Part shown: positions 16,374-23,594 of the stretch, in pieces
How the letters are laid out: each line of letters opens with the position of its first letter
How positions within the stretch are numbered: the first letter of the stretch is position 1
Assembly: GCA_965371445.1 (NCBI GenBank)
Contig: CBDUYN010000028.1
Location: 1 to 64,000, forward strand
Direction: 5' to 3'
DNA: 64,000 bases
From: DASWIG01 sp965371445
GTDB lineage: Bacteria; Acidobacteriota; Thermoanaerobaculia; Multivoradales; J023
Position numbers and translations under genes: made by a program
Notes under the pieces: generated by a model
Databases searched by the model: none
What the model was told of the DNA's origin: nothing
The model's input: only the letters and a program-made list of their open reading frames with translations

Positions 16374-17948
16374 ATGACCTCCGGAGCGTCGCCGACAGAC
16401 AGACCCGCCCCCACCGTTTCACTGACGGCCCCGGACGAGCGGGGTCCGAAGCGGTCTCTGCTGCTGGCCGGCGGCGGCGTGCGCGTCGCCTACCAGGCCG
16501 GGGTGCTCCGAGCCTTCGCCGAGGAAGGCCTGTCGTTTCACCACGCCGACGGAACCTCCGGCGGGACCATGAACCTCGCCATGCTCTTCTCCGGCCTCTC
16601 GCCCGTCGAGATGTGCGACCGCTGGCGAGAGCTCGACGTCCTCCACTTCTCCTCGCCCATGCCGCTTGAGAGCTACGTCAAGGCCGAAGAACGCATGGGC
16701 CTCGGCGACGCCGACGGCATCGTCGCCAAAGTCTTCCCGGCCCTCGGCATCGACATCGAGCGCGTCAACGCGGCACGCGGCATGGAGGGTACCTTCAACG
16801 TCTGCAACTTCAGCCGCAAGACCAACGAAGCGATCTCCCACCGGAAGGTGTCCCTCGACCTCCTGGTCGCCGGGATCTCGCTGCCGATCTTCATGCCGCC
16901 GGTCGAGGTCGACGGGACGGCCTACACCGATTCTGTCTGGATCAAGGACGCCAACCTGTGGGAGGCGGTACGCCGCGGCGCGGAGGAGATCTGGCTCGTC
17001 TGGTGCATCGGAAATACGGAGACCTATCTACCCGGGTTCTTCAACCAGTACGTACACATGATCGAGATCAGCGCCAACGGCGGAGTTTCCGAGGAGCTTG
17101 ACCGCATCCGTGATTTGAACGAACGGATCGCGCGAGACGACAGCCCCTATGGACAGAGCCGGCCCATCCGTCTCCACGTCGTCAAGCCCGAATACCCGCT
17201 GCCTTTGGACCCCGACCTGTTCCTTGGCCGCATCGACGTCAAGACCTTGATCGCCATGGGCTATGCCGACACCAAGCGCTACCTGGCGCAACGTACGGCC
17301 GAAGGCGTTCCCCTGGAGCCGGAGGCGACTCGGATGGCCTCCCCCAAGATCGGGGTCACCTTCCGCGAAACGATGGCGGGGAGCTTCGCCCTCGGCGAAT
17401 CCGATCCGCAAGCTGGACGACGAAAGGGAGAGTCCGACGGGCACGAGCTGAAGGTTCGCCTGGCGATCGACGTCCGCGACCTCGACCGCTTCCGCGACGA
17501 TCCCGAGCATGCTGGCACGCTCCACGGCGAGCTCGACTTCACCCCGTTCGGCGAGCGTATCCCGGTGTGGCGAGGGGTGTTCAACCTCTTCTCGCCGGCT
17601 GACGATCTTAAGCTCAAGCTGATGGTCTACGAGATGGCCTTCGAGCACGAGGGCCAGCCTTATTACCTGGCGGGAAGGAAGGAAATCAGGGACGACCCGG
17701 GATTCGACCTCTGGCAAGACACGACGACGCTATTCACCCGCCTCCACCAGGGCCACGACGCCTCGGCGCCCGTGGTGGGGGCGGGCGTCCTGTCGCTCAG
17801 TGTCGACGACCTGGTCCGCCTGCTCACCAATTTCTACGCCACGAACGCCCGCTCGGCCGCCCAGAAAGCCGGCGCGGTACGCCAGTTCGGGAGCCTCTTC
17901 CTCGGAGAGCTCTGGGACACCTACGCGAAGCACGTCGACCTCGACTGA
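16374..17948 (+). CDS. Patatin-like phospholipase fused to the cluster's partner domain
   Basis: 524 residues. Residues ~20-310 are patatin-like: LLLAGGGVRVAYQAGVLRAF (oxyanion loop), GTSGGT with the nucleophile Ser62, and an Asp-containing stretch DGTAYTDSVWIKDANLWEA for the catalytic dyad. Residues ~325-524 repeat the stand-alone 203-residue protein at 12505 block by block (FRETMAGSFALGESDPQAG, LDFTPFG, GVFNLFSPADD, FDLWQDTTTLF, GAGVLSLS, LFLGELWDTY). The fusion ties the phospholipase to the GMC cluster. There is no signal peptide. Patatins release fatty acids from lipids, so a role in freeing or remodelling a lipid that the GMC oxidase then handles is plausible. Translation is coupled to the upstream small membrane protein. 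Confidence 0.82.
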   Translation: MTSGASPTDRPAPTVSLTAPDERGPKRSLLLAGGGVRVAYQAGVLRAFAEEGLSFHHADGTSGGTMNLAMLFSGLSPVEMCDRWRELDVLHFSSPMPLESYVKAEERMGLGDADGIVAKVFPALGIDIERVNAARGMEGTFNVCNFSRKTNEAISHRKVSLDLLVAGISLPIFMPPVEVDGTAYTDSVWIKDANLWEAVRRGAEEIWLVWCIGNTETYLPGFFNQYVHMIEISANGGVSEELDRIRDLNERIARDDSPYGQSRPIRLHVVKPEYPLPLDPDLFLGRIDVKTLIAMGYADTKRYLAQRTAEGVPLEPEATRMASPKIGVTFRETMAGSFALGESDPQAGRRKGESDGHELKVRLAIDVRDLDRFRDDPEHAGTLHGELDFTPFGERIPVWRGVFNLFSPADDLKLKLMVYEMAFEHEGQPYYLAGRKEIRDDPGFDLWQDTTTLFTRLHQGHDASAPVVGAGVLSLSVDDLVRLLTNFYATNARSAAQKAGAVRQFGSLFLGELWDTYAKHVDLD

Positions 17949-18017
17949 AGCGATCCCGGACCGAGCCCACCGCACACACGCCCCCTGGAAGGAGCATGCT
18001 GCGGACAGTGGAAGGGC

Positions 18018-18061
18018 TTGCCAGGCGCGGCACAGCTGGCATAATCCAGCTGGCATAATCC
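18018..18061 (+). promoter_or_regulatory. Possible promoter overlapping a 14-bp tandem repeat
   Basis: TTGCCA (18018-18023), a 16-bp spacer and CATAAT (18040-18045). The sequence AGCTGGCATAATCC occurs twice without a gap (18034-18047 and 18048-18061), so the -10-like hexamer is duplicated. It lies about 60 bp before the cytochrome start. Confidence 0.4.
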
Positions 18062-18121
18062 GCTGGCAGGGCTCGTTCAAGAGCCGTCCACCCAGGAGGT
18101 CACCTATCCAGGTCTTTCACC

Positions 18122-21010
18122 ATGAGCCAGGCAGAGAAAGCCACTCCCCTATCGTCCCCCCGGCGCCGGCGCTTTCCGCCGGCGGTCAGCCCGCGCCTCC
18201 AGAAGCTCCTCTTCGTCGTCTTCGGCATCTTCGCGGTGACGGCGATCAACTCCGTTTACCTCGTCGGCGTCACGATCCTCGAAGCCGTCACCGGGCGCAC
18301 CTACCAGAACTGGTTCTACATGAACATGTTCCTGGCCCACCTGGTGCTCGGGATCGCGATCATCCTGCCGGTGATCGTCTTCGCCGTCGCCCACATGCGG
18401 CGCGCCCACGACCGGCCGAACCGCCGCGCGGTCAAGGTTGGCTACGCGCTCTTTGCGACGGCGCTCGTCCTGCTCGCCTCCGGCATCGTCCTGACCCGCA
18501 TCGAGGGTGTGATCGTCGTCAAGGACCCGGTGCTCCGGCAGGCCGCCTACTGGGCCCACGTCATCTGTCCCGTCGTCGTCGCATGGCTTTTCGTGCTCCA
18601 CCGCCTGGTGGGCAAGAAGCTCAACTGGGCGATCGGGCGGCGCTGGGCGGCGGTGGCGGCGGTTTTCGGCGCCGTCATGATCGTCTGGCAGGCCCAGGAC
18701 CCGCGCCGCTGGAACGTCGAGGGGCCGGCCTCGGGCGAGCAGTACTTCTTCCCGTCGCTCGCCAGGACGGCGTCCGGCGACTTCATCCCCGAGCGCGTGC
18801 TCTTAAACGACGCCTACTGCAAGGAGTGCCACGAGGACAGCCACCGGACCTGGGAGATGAGCGCCCACCGCTTCAGCTCCTTCAACAACCCGCCCTACCG
18901 CTTTTCCGTCGACAACACCCGCAAGGCGGCCCTGGACCGCCACGGCGACCTCCAGGCGTCGCGCTTCTGCGCCGGCTGCCACGACCCGGTGGTCTTTTTC
19001 GCCGGCAAGTTCGACGATCCGGACTTCGACACCCTGAACGACCCGGCGGGACAGGCCGGCATCACCTGCACCGCCTGCCACGCCATCACCCACGTCAACT
19101 CGCCGCGCGGCAACAGCGACTTCACGATCGAGGAGCCCATCCACTACCCCTTCGCCTTTAGCGAGAACCGGACCCTGGCCTGGATCAACCGCCAACTCGT
19201 CAAGGCGAAGCCCGAGTTCCACAAAAAAGTCTTCTTGAAGCCGCTCCACAAGACGCCCGAATTCTGCGGCGCCTGCCACAAGGTCCACCTGCCCGAAGAG
19301 CTCAACGACTACAAGTGGCTACGCGGCCAGAATCACTACGACTCCTACCACCTGAGCGGCGTCTCGGGCCACGGCGTCCAGAGCTTCTACTACCCGGAGG
19401 TGGCGGAGCACGACTGCAACGGCTGCCACATGGAGCTCCAGGAGTCCGACCAGTTCGCGGCCCAGTACTTCGACGACTCGGGCAAGCTCAAGATCCACGA
19501 CCACCTCTTCCCGAGCGCCAACACCGGCATCCCACATCTTGTCGGCATGCCGGACTGGGTCCTCGAACGCCACCGCGAGTTCAACGAAGGCGTGATGCGT
19601 GTCGACGTCTTCGCCCTGAAAGAGGGGGGGACGATCGACGCCGAGCCGATCGCGCCGCTACGTCCCGAGGTGCCGGCGCTTGAGCCCGGCAAGAGCTACC
19701 TCCTCGACGTCGTCGTCCGGACCGTCAAGATGGGTCACCTCTTCACCCAGGGGACGGCCGACTCGAACCAGGTCTGGGTCGACGTCGTGGTCACGAGCGG
19801 CGATGAGAGCGTCGGCCGCTCCGGCGGCCTCGGCGAGCACAACCGTGTAGACCCCTGGTCGCATTTCATCAACGCCTACGTCCTCGACCGCCACGGCAAC
19901 CGTGTCGACCGGCGCAACGCCGAGGACATCTTCGTCGCCCTCTACAGCCACCAGATCCCGCCCGGTGCCGCCGACACCGTCCACTACCGGCTCGCCGTGG
20001 CGCCCGACGCCACCGGCTCCGTCACCGTCGAGGTACGCCTCCAGTACCGCAAGTTCGACACCACCTACATGCAGCACGTCTACGGCGAAGGCTACGTCAA
20101 CGAGCTGCCGATCATGACCCTCGCCTACGACCGGGTGAGCTTCCCGGTCGCGGGGTCGCCAGCCGAGGTCGCCAACGAGCCCTCCCCCATCCCGGAGTGG
20201 CAGCGCTGGAACGACTACGGCATCGGTCTGCTGCGCAAGGGCGGCAAGTCGAAAGGCGAGCTTCGCCAGGCCGAGGCGGCCTTCGCCGAGGCCGAGAAGC
20301 TCGGCCGTCCCGACGGACCCTTGAACCTGGCGCGGGTCTACATCGCCCAGGGCACGGTCCAGGACAAGGCGATCGAAGCGCTCGACCGGGCGGCCCACTT
20401 CGACCCGCCGGCGCCGTCGTGGTCGGTGGCGTGGCTCACAGGCGTCGTCAACAAGCAGAACGGCTACCTCGACGAGGCGATCGCCAACTTCAAGAGCATC
20501 ATGGAGCTCGACGACGAGGAGACCCGACGCCGGGGCTTCGACTTCAGCCAGGACTACCGGCTCATGAACGAGCTCGGCCAGACGGTTTTCGAGCGTGCCA
20601 AGCTCGAGCGGGGCGAAGCGCGCCGCGCGCGCCGCGAGGAGCTCCTGCGCGAAGCCCTGGGGTACTTCGAGCGCGTGCTGAAGATCGAGCCCGAGAACGC
20701 CACGGCTCACTACAACCTGGACCTGCTCTTCAAACAGCTCGGCGAGCGCCAGCGGGCGGCGGAGCACTTCGCCCTCTACCGCAAGTACAAGGTCGACGAC
20801 AACGCCCGCGGCGTCGCGGTCCTGAAAGCCCGCGCCCAGGACCCGGCGGCCAACCACGCCGCCGAGGCGATCGTGATCTACGATCTGCATCGTGACGGCG
20901 CTTTTGAGATCGCGTCGAGGATGCGCCAGGCCGCGGCTTATGAGCTGAAGGCCATGGCCTCGGACGAGCCTGGCGACGAGCCGGTACGCGTCGCCTCGAA
21001 GTCGCCTTAG
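18122..21010 (+). CDS. Membrane-anchored pentaheme cytochrome c with C-terminal TPRs
   Basis: 962 residues. About five hydrophobic helices occupy residues ~28-200, like a short cytochrome b-type or anchoring domain. Five CxxCH heme motifs follow with first Cys at 233 (CKECH), 283 (CAGCH), 316 (CTACH), 382 (CGACH) and 432 (CNGCH). A beta-rich stretch (~480-680) comes next, then TPRs (~690-910) with EAEKLGRPDGPLNLARVYI and RAAEHFALYRKYK. The heme part is probably periplasmic. The protein likely moves electrons between the quinone pool and a periplasmic partner; no oxidase or reductase gene is adjacent. The TPR tail suggests docking to another protein. A single polypeptide with membrane, heme and TPR parts is longer than usual cytochrome c554/NapC-like proteins. 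Confidence 0.85.
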   Translation: MSQAEKATPLSSPRRRRFPPAVSPRLQKLLFVVFGIFAVTAINSVYLVGVTILEAVTGRTYQNWFYMNMFLAHLVLGIAIILPVIVFAVAHMRRAHDRPNRRAVKVGYALFATALVLLASGIVLTRIEGVIVVKDPVLRQAAYWAHVICPVVVAWLFVLHRLVGKKLNWAIGRRWAAVAAVFGAVMIVWQAQDPRRWNVEGPASGEQYFFPSLARTASGDFIPERVLLNDAYCKECHEDSHRTWEMSAHRFSSFNNPPYRFSVDNTRKAALDRHGDLQASRFCAGCHDPVVFFAGKFDDPDFDTLNDPAGQAGITCTACHAITHVNSPRGNSDFTIEEPIHYPFAFSENRTLAWINRQLVKAKPEFHKKVFLKPLHKTPEFCGACHKVHLPEELNDYKWLRGQNHYDSYHLSGVSGHGVQSFYYPEVAEHDCNGCHMELQESDQFAAQYFDDSGKLKIHDHLFPSANTGIPHLVGMPDWVLERHREFNEGVMRVDVFALKEGGTIDAEPIAPLRPEVPALEPGKSYLLDVVVRTVKMGHLFTQGTADSNQVWVDVVVTSGDESVGRSGGLGEHNRVDPWSHFINAYVLDRHGNRVDRRNAEDIFVALYSHQIPPGAADTVHYRLAVAPDATGSVTVEVRLQYRKFDTTYMQHVYGEGYVNELPIMTLAYDRVSFPVAGSPAEVANEPSPIPEWQRWNDYGIGLLRKGGKSKGELRQAEAAFAEAEKLGRPDGPLNLARVYIAQGTVQDKAIEALDRAAHFDPPAPSWSVAWLTGVVNKQNGYLDEAIANFKSIMELDDEETRRRGFDFSQDYRLMNELGQTVFERAKLERGEARRARREELLREALGYFERVLKIEPENATAHYNLDLLFKQLGERQRAAEHFALYRKYKVDDNARGVAVLKARAQDPAANHAAEAIVIYDLHRDGAFEIASRMRQAAAYELKAMASDEPGDEPVRVASKSP

Positions 21011-21082
21011 TTAGGGCAGCCGTGACTAGACCCACCTAAAAAGGGGCGGCGAAGGCGGGGATGGTGTAGACGGTCAGGTCGA

Positions 21083-21541
21083 TCAAGTCTTCTCCCTCCT
21101 GCTCACGTTCCGGATCGCTTCATCGAGGTTCTGGAGGAAGCGGGAACGGTCCCGCTTCTCGAAGGGTGCCGGGCCCCCGGTGACGACTCCGACGTCGCGC
21201 AGCTGAGAGAGGATCTCCCGGGTCGCCAGGGCTTCGCCGATCATGTCCTCGGTAAAAACCCGGCCCGTCGGTGCGAGGACCAGGGCGCGCTTCTCCAGGC
21301 ACCGGGAGGCTAAGGGAATATCCGCGGTGACGACGATGTCGTCTTCGCGGACGTGCTCGGCGATCCAGTCGTCCGCAACGTCGAGCCCGCCGCCGACCAC
21401 GACCATCTGGATCCGGTCCTCGGGCGGCGTCCGCATCCAGGCATTCGACACCAGGGTTACCCTGAGGGCGTGGCGCCTGGCCACACGGTAGACCTCCTGC
21501 TTCACGGGGCAGGCGTCGGCATCGACGAAGATGTCGGGCAT
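21083..21541 (-). CDS. YaiI/YqxD (UPF0178) family protein
   Basis: 152 residues from the ATG at 21541, chosen because the family begins MPDIFVDADACPVK; the 23 codons before it do not belong to the family. The sequence continues VTLVSNAWMR, VVVGGGLDVADDWI, DIVVTADIPLASRCLEK and APTGRVFTEDMIGEALATRE, which cover the whole family. The fold is PIN/NYN-like with conserved Asp residues, suggesting RNA nuclease activity, but no firm function is established. It is a lone gene between the cytochrome and the hopanoid genes. Confidence 0.88.
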   Translation of the reverse strand: MPDIFVDADACPVKQEVYRVARRHALRVTLVSNAWMRTPPEDRIQMVVVGGGLDVADDWIAEHVREDDIVVTADIPLASRCLEKRALVLAPTGRVFTEDMIGEALATREILSQLRDVGVVTGGPAPFEKRDRSRFLQNLDEAIRNVSRREKT

Positions 21542-21755
21542 CCTGGATTTCTCGTGGCTGTGCCCCCAGGCTCCCGGATGGAGGGTAGCAGATGGGGCGC
21601 CGGGTACCAAGCTTCTCTGGCAGCTGGTGCTTTCACTCGCTCGACCGCGAGATGATGGCGCTCGGCGTCGAGCTGGGCGACGGCGGCCGACGGCGAGCGC
21701 TTCCTGACGATTGAGGTCCCCGAGGACGCCGCCCTGGAACCCTAAGAGAGGCTCC
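21542..21755 (+). other. Intergenic stretch with a possible C-terminal gene fragment
   Basis: Two plus-strand frames give protein-like pieces, FHSLDREMMALGVELGDG and, shifted, ADGERFLTIEVPEDAALEP followed by a stop. They would join across one frameshift. No start or known family. Confidence 0.2.
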
Positions 21756-22571
21756 TCACGGGATCATCATCATGGGCCGCGGGCCTCGGCGGCGCCCCGG
21801 CCCTGCCAGAAGGACGAAGACGGCCGCGTTCTCCAGGCGTCTGGCGCACTCGCGCAGGCGCAGGCGCAATCCCAGCATGGGACCGATCAGCCACGGACGG
21901 GCCAGACAGTGAAGCGCGACGCGGCTTCGGCGGGTACGTCCGTCGGCGTCGCAAAAGCGATCGAACGCGAGCGGCAGCTCCTCCTCCACGCTGTCACTGA
22001 TCGCCCGGATCGCCGTATAGGGCAGGCCGTGCTCGTCCGCCGTGCGGGCGTAGACCGCCGTTTCCAGATCGACGGTGGCGGCGCCCACGCGGGTCTCGCT
22101 CTGCGCCAGGAGCCGGCGGCCGAGGGCGTCCTTCTCCGAGGCGGACGACAGGATCCGGCCATGCGTGTAGACGATGGCCGCGCGCACTCCCGGAAGGTCC
22201 ATGGCGCGCTCGACCCCGGCCGGGTCGGGAGCCGGGGCCAGGCCGCGGGCATCGCAGACCTCGCGGGCGACGACCAGCTGCCCGAAATCGAGGCCGGCGG
22301 TGAGGCCGCCGGCGACGCCGAGGAACAGGCAACGTGATACGTCGTGTCCACCGACGAGGGCCGCGAGCCCTTCGCGGGCCGCGCGCCGGCCGTCGCCCGT
22401 CCACCCCAGCACCACCTCCTGGCCGCAGAGGTCGCCGGTGAAGAAACGGCCCGGGCCGGGATGAGGGATCCTGCGGACCTCGGGAACGAGACGGAGCAGC
22501 GGCGCCATCTCTTCCTCGAGCGCCGCGACGACGGCCGCCGGAGCGGTTTTCTTGCGCAGGGCTTTATCCAG
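21756..22571 (-). CDS. hpnG: Hopanoid-associated nucleoside phosphorylase HpnG (non-ATG start)
   Basis: A purine nucleoside phosphorylase/MTAN-fold protein. The first ATG (22508) falls inside the conserved first strand: the in-frame codons before it read APAAVVAALEEE, the MTAN-type start whose Glu is functional. No ATG, GTG or TTG lies between that and the stop at the end of hpnH, so a CTG (22571 or 22559) must serve; AGAGG overlaps the hpnH stop. I give the longest form, 271 residues. Further motifs are LGVAGGLTAGLDFGQLVVA and ATVDLETAVYARTA..GLPYTAIRAISD. HpnG removes adenine from adenosylhopane to give ribosylhopane or its phosphate, the step after HpnH. The gene is tightly linked downstream of hpnH. 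Confidence 0.85.
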   Translation of the reverse strand: MDKALRKKTAPAAVVAALEEEMAPLLRLVPEVRRIPHPGPGRFFTGDLCGQEVVLGWTGDGRRAAREGLAALVGGHDVSRCLFLGVAGGLTAGLDFGQLVVAREVCDARGLAPAPDPAGVERAMDLPGVRAAIVYTHGRILSSASEKDALGRRLLAQSETRVGAATVDLETAVYARTADEHGLPYTAIRAISDSVEEELPLAFDRFCDADGRTRRSRVALHCLARPWLIGPMLGLRLRLRECARRLENAAVFVLLAGPGRRRGPRPMMMIP

Positions 22572-22574
22572 CCT

Positions 22575-23576
22575 CTACCCGGTCATGTGCCAGGCAGCCA
22601 GGCGGAACATCTCCTTCGGTCTCCTCTGCGACTCCATCACCACCGACGCCTCGAAGCCCGAATGCATGGCGCAGTTCCGGCAGAGCGGATCCTGGCGCGA
22701 TTCCCAGTAGTCCCAATCGGTCTCGCTCCAGAGCTCGTCCCATGTCTGAACGTAGCCTTTACCGATCAGGTAACACGGCGTCTTCCAGCCCTTCGGCGTA
22801 AAGGTCACGGTCGACCACGGCGAGCAATTGTAGTCGCGCCGGCCCGCCGCGAACTCGAGGAACTGCGGCGTCGAGGTGAGCGGATAATCGTCGGCCCAGC
22901 TCAAGACCTTGTCGAACTTTTCCTGGATGTCCTTGCGGGTGAGGAAGATGTTCTGGTCGACCGACTCGTAGTGGTAGCCGGGCGAGATCAGGATGCCGTC
23001 GATTTTCATGCCCTTGAGCATCTCGCAAAGCTCGCGGACCTCGTCGATCGAGGTTTCCTTGTAAATCGTCGAGTTGATCCACATGTGGTAGCCCAGGCGC
23101 TTGCCCTCCTCGATCATTTCGATCGCCTTGTCGAAGACGCCTTCGCGGGCGCACACGTAGTCGTGGGTCTCGCGCAGGCCGTCGAGGTGGACGTTGATCG
23201 TCAATCTCTTGTGGGGCTCGATCACGCCGTAGATCTTCTGGTCGAGAAGCAGCGCGTTGGTGCAGAGATAGATGTGTTTTTTGCGCTCGATGATGCCGGC
23301 AATGAGCTCCGGCAGCTCGGGATAGACCGTGGGCTCGCCGCCGCAGATCGACACCGACGGCGCGCCGCAGTCGTCGAGGGCGCCGAGGCAAACCTCCACG
23401 CCCAGGCGGTCTTTGAGCTTGCCCGTATGGCGCTCCACGGCGCAGCCGATGCAGGCGAGATTGCAGGTGTAGAGCGGCTCGAGCATCATGACGAAGGGGT
23501 AGCGCTTCCTGCCCTGCAGGAAACTCTTGAGCTGATACTTCATCATGTCGGTCGCGATATGAGCTGGCATGCGCAT
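22575..23576 (-). CDS. hpnH: Adenosyl-hopene transferase HpnH (radical SAM)
   Basis: 333 residues. The radical SAM cluster motif is C38-N-L-A-C42-I-G-C45 (TCNLACIGC), followed by SICGGEPTVYPEL for SAM binding and a C-terminal Cys-containing region (CRNCAMHSGFEAS). HpnH joins the 5'-deoxyadenosyl group to diploptene, the first step toward C35 hopanoids such as bacteriohopanetetrol. Family length and the start MRMPAHIATDMMKYQLKSF fit. It lies 18 bp after the squalene-hopene cyclase gene and 3 bp before the hpnG region, giving a compact shc-hpnH-hpnG operon. Confidence 0.95.
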   Translation of the reverse strand: MRMPAHIATDMMKYQLKSFLQGRKRYPFVMMLEPLYTCNLACIGCAVERHTGKLKDRLGVEVCLGALDDCGAPSVSICGGEPTVYPELPELIAGIIERKKHIYLCTNALLLDQKIYGVIEPHKRLTINVHLDGLRETHDYVCAREGVFDKAIEMIEEGKRLGYHMWINSTIYKETSIDEVRELCEMLKGMKIDGILISPGYHYESVDQNIFLTRKDIQEKFDKVLSWADDYPLTSTPQFLEFAAGRRDYNCSPWSTVTFTPKGWKTPCYLIGKGYVQTWDELWSETDWDYWESRQDPLCRNCAMHSGFEASVVMESQRRPKEMFRLAAWHMTG

Positions 23577-23594
23577 GATTAGAACCCTTTATCC

